Shown here one piece after another: positions 34,907-44,559 of a stretch of DNA of 64,000 bases. Source of the DNA: Saussurea involucrata. Its lineage: Eukaryota; Streptophyta; Magnoliopsida; Asterales; Asteraceae. Within the stretch, counting starts at the first letter, position 1. Each line of letters opens with the position of its first letter. Location of the stretch: the NCBI GenBank assembly GCA_033807775.1, contig CM066321.1:248794422-248858421 (forward strand). The letters run 5' to 3'. The position numbers and the translations under genes were made by a program. Below the pieces are notes generated by a model. The model did not search any database. It saw only the letters and a program-made list of their open reading frames with translations, and had not been told where the DNA came from.

Positions 34907-37900
34907 ATGTCTGAAATACGAAGAAGTGGTCCAATTTCTCTACATTCTACAAAATCGATAATGGATTCATCTGATTCGGAAAATGATGAAGTACAAAATA
35001 GAGTTGCAGAGGAAGGGGCAATAAGAAATGATGAAGAAGATGAACAAATGGATGAATCTGAAGGAAATGCGGATGAGGTAAATGTTAATATTGAACATGA
35101 TCAGAGTGCTGCAGGTTCTATTATGTCAGATAGATCTATTCTAGTGGAAAGAGTTGTTCCTGAGAGTGAATGGTTGAAATTATCTGAAAATAACTGTGTT
35201 ATATTGTTTGAGGAAAGTCGTTTTAAGCCTGAACACAGAATTATCATGGAGTTATTCAAACATCATCCGTACAGAAAATGGTTTACAAGAAGTAAAAATG
35301 TGCCTGTTCAGTACATACAACAATGGTGGAAATATCTTAGGTTAGAAGATAATAAGTTTGTGTCTGAAATTGGAGGAGTGACATTTGTCTTATCTATCTC
35401 TGCACTAAGAGAGATGCTGAATCTACCAGAGAAAGATGATGTACAAAGAAGAACAGATTTTGAGGATTTACCCCTAACAGAGGAATTAATAGCAGAATTT
35501 ATGAAGTTGGGATACAATGAAGGATTGAGGACTCTCAGTTTGTTCAGAAGAAACAAATTACCACCTATTTGGGCTTGCTTCTTTCATGTGGTAAATAAAT
35601 GTTTGTCAGGGAAAAATAGTTCTGCTGATCAAGGTTCTAAACAAATTCTTCAGATATTTCAAGGTTTAGTGAAGAATAGGCATTATGACTATACTTTAAT
35701 ACTTTGGGAAGATATGAAGAATACATTTGAGAAGAATCAGAAAGCAATTCAGAAGAAGACAAAGGATGCTCCACTGACATACATTCCCTACATAAGGTAC
35801 TGGCAAATTGTTATTTGGTATGCCATGCAGGAAAACAGAACAATCTCAAGAAGAACAAATGAAGAGCATGGTCCTACATTTTATTTGGGTAAGATGACCT
35901 CAGTAACAAGACTTGAAAATTATCCCAATCATAAACTGTTGCCAAAATCACTTAGGAACTATATTCCAAGGGAGAGTGAGATTTTAAAAGCTTATTGCAC
36001 CTCTATGGGAATTGAATTACCTCAAATCCCTACCCAAGAGGACCAACCTGAGAAGAGAGGTGAGGGGTCTAGTCGAATTAGAGAGGGGGAGGATGTTCAG
36101 ATGGGTGAACATTCTGAGAGACTTGAGGGGGAAAATTCTGAGAGCTTGGTTAGACTCAGTGAGGAAAAACAGAATGAGAGTGGTGAGGATGAGAGATTGT
36201 TAACAGAGGTTCAAACAGAAAGAGATGCCTCTGAACCAGCTAATCTTGACCAGGTAACCACACATGCTATTGGTTCACATCTCTTGGTGTCCAATATTGA
36301 AACAAACACCATGGACCTAGTGGTGGATCTTGAACAACCCATCCATACCCACTCAGAAGCATTTCAACATGCTACTGTTTCACACAAATCCGGGGAACCA
36401 TCCCAAACTCATTTGGAGGGAGGTGATAAATCCCAACTTATTTTTCAACACATTGAGTCTGAATATCACAGTCCTATTCATATTGAGCCTGAAATTCCTT
36501 TTGACACTTGCACAGATCAGGAATTTCGTACTCCTGAAACAACATTCATAGACATGCCTAATGTTGGGTGTCGAGGATTGGATGGAAGTCCTGGTGAGGT
36601 GAACATTACAAAAGCCTCATTCAAACGTGCATCTGTTGTACAAGATGACTGTGTGTTATCTACAGGCCATGAGCTCTCTGGGCACATGAAAACTGGACCA
36701 TCTGTTGGTTCAGGTTCACTGTTAGAAACTTCTGAATTTGAAAAGATTCAGAAACAAAACAAGGAGATGGGGGAAAAAGTAGAAAATTTGGAGAAGAGGA
36801 TGGAGGATCTGAATGATGAGGTATCAGATTTGAAAGTTGTGTTGGAGAAAAAGTTAATTTCTGTTGAAACCAAGGTAGATGATGTAAAGAAATCCTTGGA
36901 TTCTCACAAAAAGGAGATCATGGATATAATGTCTGGTTTTCAAAAAGATATGTTAAAACAGATGCAGGGTATGCAGGAATCTATATTGAAAGCACTGAGT
37001 GTATCTTTGGCTTCTACTTCAAAGCCTCTTGATCCTGTTCCTATTGCAGAAGCTGAACCTGAAGTTGCTTTTAATCAGAACTTGAAAAGGAAGTTTGATG
37101 ATAATGATCCTCATAATCATCAAAAGGGGGAGAAAAGACAAAGGTTAAGTTCTGATGATGATATTGGCATAGAAGATTTTGAGATAGCAGACATGCACTT
37201 AGCCAATACAAAAAGTACAGAAGATCAGACACAGGAAAATTTAAAGGAGATAATTCAGATAGTACAGCTTGACAGTTCAGATATAGAAGAAATGGAGTTG
37301 GGAAGTATTGATAGTAATGAATCAGATAAAACAGAGGAATTGAACTTGGATACTGAGATGGAAGGAAACTCAGATGAAACTGTAGCTATTGAGGAATCTG
37401 ATTTGAGAATAGAAGAAATAGTGGAAAGTACAGTGGTAAACAGGTGTACAGATATTGTGGTTTATAACAGTGAAAGGGCAATGGAGTCTGAATCAGAAGA
37501 AAGGAGGTTGAATGAAGAATTGATCAGAAGAATGCATAATGAAGTAGTCAGAGCTTTGAGTGTTCAGAAAATTCATAAAGGAATAAAAGTGATAAGACCC
37601 ATTGATCTAATGGGAGAAGAAGACAGAACTGTGGATTACACTCAGGATTTTAAAGATGATTTTAGGTTTAACTTTTGTGATGAGTTAAATACAGAAGAAG
37701 AGTATGTGAAAGTGAAAGACTTCTTTATGCCTTCTGAATATGTATTCAGAAAACCAATCGAGATTCCAAAGATTAAATTGCAAAGACTAGAAGAACCTGT
37801 GTGTGACTTCATTCTAGAGTTAAGTGATGTACCTTTAGCCAGACAATTTCATGATGATATTTTTCCTGAGGAAATATATGATAATCTCTACTACACAGAA

Positions 37901-39583
37901 GGAGAGTATGAGCTTTTGGAAAGTAACATTGATGGTTTTATGGATGACAGAGCTCAGATGGTCTACTCAGAAGCTTCTAATATGTTCAGAGTTCCTGACT
38001 CAAAACTGCATATTCAGAAAAGAATCGAGAAAGTTCTGATGTTTCAACAAGATGAATTCAATGGTTTAATGTTCGTTAGAATGGAAACACTGAAAGAAAG
38101 AAATACAAAGGTTTCCATGTCTACATTTGATTTTCACAGATTGACTCTTGATGATCAGATCTTTCTAGTCAAGTTCTTTGCTAGCACTGAAGAAGCCTTG
38201 ATAGAAATTGAATGCAGAAGACTTCTGGGTATTTATGTCAGAAATACATACTTGTATGACTTCCAGTTGGCTATAGAAGAAAGAAAAGAAAAGTGCAATC
38301 TGAGTTCTCCCACAAAGAAAACAGAAGTTGATCTGCATGTGAAGGGTTTTGTGAATGAAGGAATGGAGACAGAAGGGTTCACATATATGGTTCACGAAAG
38401 ACTTGAATTGTTCAGATTAAAAGAGTTGGTGAAGTACAGTGATGCAACTCTGAATTGGTTGTTGATTAGAATGGAAGTAAGTATGGATGCTGAAAAAGAG
38501 AGTTTAAAGAAGAGATGCATAAACTGTGTGAAGAGGAGGTTGGATTTTAGAAGAAAAATCAGAAACAGTAGTGAATGGTTGCTATCTGAGGTGAATCCCA
38601 AAAAGATTCTACATAATGATTTTGTGTTCCCAGCTGAGTATGAAGTGAATGAAATTTTGTCAGATGAGGCTGAAGAAGTTCAGGACACAACACCTCAGAA
38701 TGTGCAGATAACTAATATTGATCAAGCTGAACAGTCTGAACCCAAAGAAGATGAAATATTCATTGATCTGAATGGATACTTTCTTGAATTTGATCTGCCT
38801 GAGTTCTTCAAACCAAAAGAGGTACAATTCTTGGATGTGTATTATGATAGGTCTAAGGAGACTCAGATCTGGTTGGCTGAAAAATCAAGATGTCTTGGCA
38901 AAACAAAGCAAGCCGTTTACTCAGATTTTCTAATCACTGGAATCAGAGAATTGAAGGTTAAGAAATTCAGAAAGATGGAGTACTTATCCTTTGAAGTTTT
39001 GAGAGAAGATGGCAAGGTTTATTATTTCACTGATGCAGATTTTGAGAAACTGTCAGTGGTTGACTTCTACAGATTACACAGCTTTCTATGTTTTAAAGAG
39101 TCAAGTAAAGACAGAAATGAAAGGAAGGCAAGAAGTGTGGTGATTGAGGCCATGTTCTATATCTTAAGGTGGCATTGCTATACAGATTTCCAAATAGCTC
39201 TGTATTTGCAAAAGTCATGTGTTTATCTGGCAAATCCCAATACAGATCATGAGCAGAAAAAGGTGTTAAAGACTGGAAGTGTTCACAGATATCCAGAGTT
39301 GGGAGTATTTTTGAAGAACAAAAGTGGAAAGATCTTCTTCAGAGCAAAGGAAACTGCAAAATATTGTTCTGGAACTTTAAGGATCATAAAGCACAATTTG
39401 GAGAAAAAGATGCTGAAAGTGAAGGAAGCAAACATGATTCAAGAAGTAATTAATCAGCAAGTTGAGATTATTCAAGAAATTATTGACAAGATTGATAAGA
39501 GGCTTAATCTGAGGAATGTGCTACTTCAGAAAATTGTTCCTGCTCTGAAAGAATTAGATGATGCAAAGTTTAAGTTTATTTGA
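34907..39583 (+). CDS. Element B 3' ORF, intact 1558-aa accessory protein
   Basis: Uninterrupted from MSEIRRSGPISLHSTK to the stop just before the polypurine tract. Residues 1-85 are acidic and Ser-rich. Residues 85-290 are globular (YRKWFTRSKNVPVQYIQQWW, ALREMLNLPEKD) and resemble the N-terminal domain of other plant retroelement post-pol ORFs. Residues 390-600 are low-complexity and about 610-705 are coiled coil (KVENLEKRMEDLNDEVSDLK). An NLS-like KRKFDD...GEKRQR lies at about 727-748. The C-terminal half has two related modules at about 1070-1190 and 1375-1500 (ELFRLKELVKYSDATL versus KIFFRAKETAKYCSGTL). I see no signal peptide or membrane segment, so the usual label 'env-like' is not supported. 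Function unknown; a nuclear role is inference. Confidence 0.85.
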   Translation: MSEIRRSGPISLHSTKSIMDSSDSENDEVQNRVAEEGAIRNDEEDEQMDESEGNADEVNVNIEHDQSAAGSIMSDRSILVERVVPESEWLKLSENNCVILFEESRFKPEHRIIMELFKHHPYRKWFTRSKNVPVQYIQQWWKYLRLEDNKFVSEIGGVTFVLSISALREMLNLPEKDDVQRRTDFEDLPLTEELIAEFMKLGYNEGLRTLSLFRRNKLPPIWACFFHVVNKCLSGKNSSADQGSKQILQIFQGLVKNRHYDYTLILWEDMKNTFEKNQKAIQKKTKDAPLTYIPYIRYWQIVIWYAMQENRTISRRTNEEHGPTFYLGKMTSVTRLENYPNHKLLPKSLRNYIPRESEILKAYCTSMGIELPQIPTQEDQPEKRGEGSSRIREGEDVQMGEHSERLEGENSESLVRLSEEKQNESGEDERLLTEVQTERDASEPANLDQVTTHAIGSHLLVSNIETNTMDLVVDLEQPIHTHSEAFQHATVSHKSGEPSQTHLEGGDKSQLIFQHIESEYHSPIHIEPEIPFDTCTDQEFRTPETTFIDMPNVGCRGLDGSPGEVNITKASFKRASVVQDDCVLSTGHELSGHMKTGPSVGSGSLLETSEFEKIQKQNKEMGEKVENLEKRMEDLNDEVSDLKVVLEKKLISVETKVDDVKKSLDSHKKEIMDIMSGFQKDMLKQMQGMQESILKALSVSLASTSKPLDPVPIAEAEPEVAFNQNLKRKFDDNDPHNHQKGEKRQRLSSDDDIGIEDFEIADMHLANTKSTEDQTQENLKEIIQIVQLDSSDIEEMELGSIDSNESDKTEELNLDTEMEGNSDETVAIEESDLRIEEIVESTVVNRCTDIVVYNSERAMESESEERRLNEELIRRMHNEVVRALSVQKIHKGIKVIRPIDLMGEEDRTVDYTQDFKDDFRFNFCDELNTEEEYVKVKDFFMPSEYVFRKPIEIPKIKLQRLEEPVCDFILELSDVPLARQFHDDIFPEEIYDNLYYTEGEYELLESNIDGFMDDRAQMVYSEASNMFRVPDSKLHIQKRIEKVLMFQQDEFNGLMFVRMETLKERNTKVSMSTFDFHRLTLDDQIFLVKFFASTEEALIEIECRRLLGIYVRNTYLYDFQLAIEERKEKCNLSSPTKKTEVDLHVKGFVNEGMETEGFTYMVHERLELFRLKELVKYSDATLNWLLIRMEVSMDAEKESLKKRCINCVKRRLDFRRKIRNSSEWLLSEVNPKKILHNDFVFPAEYEVNEILSDEAEEVQDTTPQNVQITNIDQAEQSEPKEDEIFIDLNGYFLEFDLPEFFKPKEVQFLDVYYDRSKETQIWLAEKSRCLGKTKQAVYSDFLITGIRELKVKKFRKMEYLSFEVLREDGKVYYFTDADFEKLSVVDFYRLHSFLCFKESSKDRNERKARSVVIEAMFYILRWHCYTDFQIALYLQKSCVYLANPNTDHEQKKVLKTGSVHRYPELGVFLKNKSGKIFFRAKETAKYCSGTLRIIKHNLEKKMLKVKEANMIQEVINQQVEIIQEIIDKIDKRLNLRNVLLQKIVPALKELDDAKFKFI

Positions 39584-39584
39584 C

Positions 39585-39598
39585 AAAAAGGGGGAGAT
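39585..39598 (+). other. Element B polypurine tract
   Basis: AAAAAGGGGGAGAT, immediately before the 3' LTR and just after the 3' ORF stop. Confidence 0.88.
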
Positions 39599-40086
39599 TG
39601 TTAGATCTGAAGTTTTGTCAATAAACCAAGTGTTGAAGATCTGATAAGAAGGTTCAGAAGTTCTGAGAAGAAGAGTCAGAAGTTCTGAGAAGAAGAGTCA
39701 GAGATCTGAGAAAGAGAAGTCAGAAGTTCTGAGAAGCGTGATCAGAAGAATGTTCAGAAGTTCTGAACTACCTGTTCAGAACTTATGACGAGTTTCGTTA
39801 TTTAGTAATGTGTAAACTAATTAGGACACGTGTTATGTTCTTATTAGTCTTTCTTATTTGTACTGTAGCTTTAAGATGTTTGTTGCAGTATAAATAGAGT
39901 GGTTAGCACTACGTTGCTAACTGATTGATTTTCCCATATTACTTGTATTCATTCCTTGTAATCTTTGAGGTGATCTCTCTCTTAGATCTGTAATTCTGTG
40001 CATCATTGAATACAATTGGGCTTGATCATACAATTTCTCAATTACTTCTTTCTATATTGATTGTAAGAATAGATCCTGCACTTTCA
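39599..40086 (+). mobile_element. Element B 3' LTR (488 bp)
   Basis: TGTTAGATCTGAAG ... CACTTTCA, with a G-box (GACACGTGTT) and TATAAATA. It is clearly related to, but a different subfamily from, the A LTRs. Confidence 0.9.
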
Positions 40087-40091
40087 CAAAT

Positions 40092-43000
40092 GAAGAGCAA
40101 GGTCCTACATTCTACTTGGGTAAGATGACCTCAGTTACTAGACTTGAAAATTATCGAAATCATAAACTGTTGCCAAAATCACTTAGGAATTATATCCCAA
40201 GGGTAAGTGAGATTTTAAAAGCTTATTGCACCTCTATGGGAATTGAATTACCTCAAATCCCTACCCAAGAGGACCAACCTGAGAAGAGAGGTGAGGGGTC
40301 TAGTCGAATTAGAGAGGGGGAGGATGTTCAAATGGGTGAACATTCTGAGAGAATTGAGGGGGAAAATTCTGAGAGCTTGGTTAGACTTGGTGAGGAAAAA
40401 CAGAATGAGGGTGGTGAGGATGAGAGATTGTTAACAGAGGTTCAAACAGAAAGAGATGCCTCTGAACCAGCTAATCTTGACCAGGTAACCACAACTGCTA
40501 TTGGTTCACATTTCTTGGTGTCCAATATTGAAACAAACACCATGGACCTAGTGGTGGATCTTGAACAACCCATTCATACCCACTCAGAAGCATTTAAACA
40601 TGCTACTGTTTCACAAAATTCAGGGGAACCATCCCAAAATCATTTGGAGGGAGGTGATCAATCCCAACCTATTTTTCAACACATTGAGTCTGAATATCAC
40701 AGTCCTATTCATATTGAGCCTGAAATTCCTTCTCACACTTGCACAAATCAAGAGTTTCGTATTCCTGAAACAACATTCATAGACATACCTAATGTTGGGT
40801 GTCGAGGATTGGATGGAAGTCCTGGTGAGGTGAACATTACAAATGCCTCATTCAAACGTGCATCTGTTGTACAAGATGACTTTGTGTTATCTACAGGCCA
40901 TGAGCCCTCTGGGAACATGAAAACTGGACCATCTGTTGGTTCAGGTTCACTGTTAGAAACTTCTGAATTTGAAAAGATTCAGAAACAAAACAAGGAGATG
41001 GGGGAAAAAGTAGAAAATTTGGAGAAGAAGGTGGAGGATTTGAATGATGAGGTGATAGATTTGAAAGATGTGTTGCAGAGAAAGTTGAATTCTGTTGAAA
41101 CCAAAGTAGATGATGTAAAGAAATCCTTGGATTCTCATAAAAAGGAGATCAAGGATATGATGTATGGTTTTCAAAAAGATATGTTAAAACAAATGCAAGG
41201 TATGCCGGAATCTATACTGAAAGCACTAAGTGTATCAATGGCTTCTACTTCAAAGCCTCTTGAGCATGTTCCTGTTGCAGAAGCTGAACCTGAAGGTACT
41301 TCCAATCAAAACTTGAAAAGAAAGTTTGATGATAATGAACCTCATGATCATCAAAAGGGGGAGAAAAGACAGAGGTTAAGTTCTGATGATGACATTGGCA
41401 TAGAAGACTTTGAAATAGCAGATATGCACTTAGCCAGTACAAAAAGTTCAGAAGATCAGACACAGGAAAATTTAAAGGCAATGATTCAGATAGTTCAGAT
41501 TGATAGCTCAGATACAGAGGAAATGGAGTTGGAGAGTAAAGATGGTAGTGATTCAGATAAAACAGAGGAACTGAATTTAGACACAGAGATGGAAGGAAAC
41601 TCAGATGAAACTGTAGCTATTGAGGAATCTGAATTGAGATCAGAAGAAACAGTGGAAAGTGCAGTGGTCAACACGTGTACAGATATTGTGGTCTATAACA
41701 AAGAAAATGTGATGGATTCTGAATTAGAAGAAAGGAGGTTTAGTGAAGAATTGATTAGAAGGACGCATAATGAATTGATCAGAGCTTTGAATACTCAGAA
41801 AGTTCAACAAGGGATAAAAATGGTAAGACCTATTGATCTGATGGGAGAAGAAGACAGAACTGTGGATTATTCTCATAATTTTAAGCATGAATTTCGATTT
41901 AACTATGCTGATGAGTTAAATACAGAAGAAGAATATGATAAAGTGGAGGATTACTTTATGCCTTTCTGAGTATATATTCAGAAAACCAATTGAGATTCTC
42001 AAGGTTGATTTGCAGATCTTAGAAGAACCTGTATGTGATTTTATCCTGGAGTTGAGTGATGTACCATTGGCCAGACAACTTCATGATGACATTTTTCCTG
42101 AGGAAATGTATGAAAATCTCTACCACACAGAAGGAGAGTATGAGCTTTTGGAGAGCAATGTTGATGGTTTCATGGATGGCAGAGCTCAAATAGTCTATGC
42201 AGAAGCTTCTAACAGATTCAGAATTCCTGACTCAAGACTTCATATCTAGAAAAGAATTGAGAAAGTTCTGATGTTCCAACAAGAAGAATTCAGTGGTTTA
42301 ATATTTGTAAGAATGGAAGTGATGAAGGAAAGAAATACAAAGGTTTCCATGTCCAGTTTTGACTTTCACAGACTAACCCTTGATGATCAGATATTTCTAG
42401 TTAAGTTCTTTGCTAGTACTGAAGAAGCCTTAATGGAAATTGAATGCAGAAGACTTCTGGGTATCTATGTCAGAAATATGTATTTGTATGATTTTCAACT
42501 AGCCATTGAAGGAAGAAAGGAGAAGTGCAACCTGAGTTGTCCAACAAAGAATGCAGAATTTGGAATATCTTTGAAGGGATTTGTAAATGAAGGAATGGAG
42601 AATGAAGGGTATGCATATATAGTTCAAGGAAGGCTTGAAATGTTCAGACTAAAAGAGTTGGTAAAGTATAGTGATGCAACTCTGAATTGGTTACTGATTG
42701 AAATGAAAGTAAGTGTGAATACTGAAAGAGAGAATTTAAAGATAAGATGTGTAAACTCTGTGAAAGGAAGGTTAAATCTCAGAAGAAAGATCAGAAGTTG
42801 TAGTGAATGGTTGCTATCTGAGATTAATCCCAAAAAGATGTTACATAATGATTTTGTGTTTCCTGCTGAGTATGAAGTAAATGAAATTCTGACAGATGAA
42901 GTTGAAGAAGTGCAGGACACAACTCCTCAGAATATGCAGATAACTTGTTTTGATCAAGCTGAACAATCTGAACCAAAAGAAGATGAAATATCCATTGATC

Positions 43001-43815
43001 TGAATGGATACTTTCTTGAATTTGATCTACCTGAGTTCTTCAAACCTAAAGAGATACAATTTTTGGATGTGTATTATGATAGACCAAAGGAGTCTCAGAT
43101 CTGGTTGGCAGAAAAATCAAGATGTCTTGGCAAGTCAAAGCAAGCTGTTTATTCAGATTTCCTAATCACTGGAATCAGAGAATTGAAAGTTAAACATTTC
43201 AGAAAGTTGGAGTATCTGTCTTTTGAAGTTCTGAGAGAGGATGGCAAGGTTTACTACTTTACTGATGCAGATTTTGAGAAATTATCAGTGGTTGACTTCT
43301 ACAGATTACACAGCTTTCTATGCTTCAAAGAGTCAAGCAAAGACAGAAATGAAAGGAAGGCTAGAAGTGTGGTGGTTGAGGCTATGTTTTACATCTTGAG
43401 GTGGCATTGTTATACAGATTTTCAAATAGCTCTGTATTTACAAAGGCCATGTGTTTATCTGGCAAATCCCAACACAGATCATGATCAAAAAAAGGTATTG
43501 AAGACTGGAAGTGTTACTAGACATCCAGATTTGGGAGTCTTTTTGAAAAACAAAAGTGGAAAGATCTTCTTCAGAGCAAAGGAAATTGCAAAATACTGTT
43601 CTGGAACTTTAAGGATCATAAAGCACAATTTGGAGAAAAAGATGCTGAAAGTGAAGGAAGCAAATATAACTCAAGAAGCAATCAATCAACAAGTGGAAAT
43701 TATTCAAGAAATCATTGTTAAAATTAACAAGAGACTTAATCTGAGAAATGTGCTACTTCAGAAAATTGTTCCTGCTCTGAAAGAACTTGATGATGCAAAG
43801 TTTAAGTTTATTTGA
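40092..43815 (+). pseudogene. Element A 3' ORF, second part (frameshift and stop)
   Basis: Continues the A ORF after B, in register with the intact B protein. It contains the coiled coil, NLS-like KRKFDD...GEKRQR and both C-terminal modules. Relative to B it has an extra T at about 41963-41965 (frameshift) and TAG for CAG at 42247-42249. The last 514 codons are open again and end KELDDAKFKFI, as in B. Confidence 0.88.
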
Positions 43816-43816
43816 C

Positions 43817-43830
43817 AAAAAGGGGGAGAT
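43817..43830 (+). other. Element A polypurine tract
   Basis: AAAAAGGGGGAGAT directly before the 3' LTR, identical to that of B. Confidence 0.88.
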
Positions 43831-44349
43831 TGTTAGATCTGAGTTTTGTCAATAAACCAAGTGTTGAAGATCTGATAAGAAGACTCAGATGTTCTGAGAA
43901 GAGGAGTCAGAGGGCTGACTAAGAATGCTGATATATTGCTAAGTACTGAAGTCTGAGAAGAGAAGTCAGAGTTCTGAGAGAAAGAGTCAGAAGCTCTGAG
44001 AAACGTTATCAGAAGAATGTTCAGAAGTTCTGAACAACCTGTTCAGAACTTATGACTACATACTTTACTTAGTATTTAGTAAACTAATTAGGACACGTGT
44101 TTTGTTCTTATTAGTCTTTCTTGTTTGTACTGTAGCTTTAATATTTCCGTTGCAGTATAAATAGTGGTTAGCACTACTTTGCTAACTGGTTTTTCCCGAA
44201 TATACTTGTATTCATTCTTTGTAATCTTTGAGATTCTCTCTCTCTAAGATCTGTATTTCTGTTCATCATTGAATACAATTGGGCTTGATCATACAACTTC
44301 TCAATTACTGTTTTCTATATTGATTGTAAGATTAGATCCTGAAATTACA
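43831..44349 (+). mobile_element. Element A 3' LTR
   Basis: 519 bp, four substitutions from the 5' LTR, ending GAAATTACA and followed by the AGGAC target duplication. Confidence 0.93.
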
Positions 44350-44354
44350 AGGAC

Positions 44355-44559
44355 TCATAAAATATTTGTCCCATTTACAGTTTTTAGGGATCTTTTGAAG
44401 TACTGATGGAGTAAAGTACATTCACTGATATTTTTTCATTTAACTTCGTATAGATTACAGAGGGAAGTGGAAAAATTACAATTACAACGAATAGTAATTA
44501 CAAATACAAAAAGTGATAAGCTGATAAAGATAGAAGAATTACAAAAAGGATCTTATCAG
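44355..44559 (-). mobile_element. Element C 3' non-coding tail, right part
   Basis: Resumes element C after element A, between its accessory gene and its polypurine tract. It has no ORF on the element strand. Confidence 0.6.

Larger units (their letters stand above)
32455..40086 (+). mobile_element. Element B: deleted relative of A inserted in the A 3' ORF
   Basis: Flanked by CAAAT at 32450-32454 and 40087-40091. The 3' LTR (39599-40086) is complete. The 5' LTR is only its first 170 bp, identical to the 3' LTR over that length, and is fused to gag. A second deletion joins the gag C-terminus to the middle of RT. What remains is the gag Cys cluster, RT second half, RNase H, spacer, an intact 3' ORF, polypurine tract and LTR. 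No PBS remains, so B as it stands cannot be reverse-transcribed normally. Confidence 0.9.
20961..44349 (+). mobile_element. Element A: 23.4-kb Sirevirus with nested E and B
   Basis: Two 519-bp LTRs (20961-21479, 43831-44349), both TG...CA, are flanked by the exact target duplication AGGAC (20956-20960, 44350-44354). A PBS follows the 5' LTR and AAAAAGGGGGAGAT precedes the 3' LTR. The order is gag, protease-integrase-RT-RNase H, spacer, 3' ORF. Without E and B it is about 13.5 kb, long for copia but reasonable for Sireviruses with a 3' ORF. I count four substitutions between the LTRs. At an assumed 1.3e-8 per site per year that is about 0.3 million years. Confidence 0.93.

Noticed and set aside
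34907..39583. Calling the 3' ORF an envelope protein
   Set aside because: Position after pol suggests the usual 'env-like' label, but I see no signal peptide, no transmembrane segment and no cleavage site. The protein looks soluble, coiled-coil and NLS-bearing.
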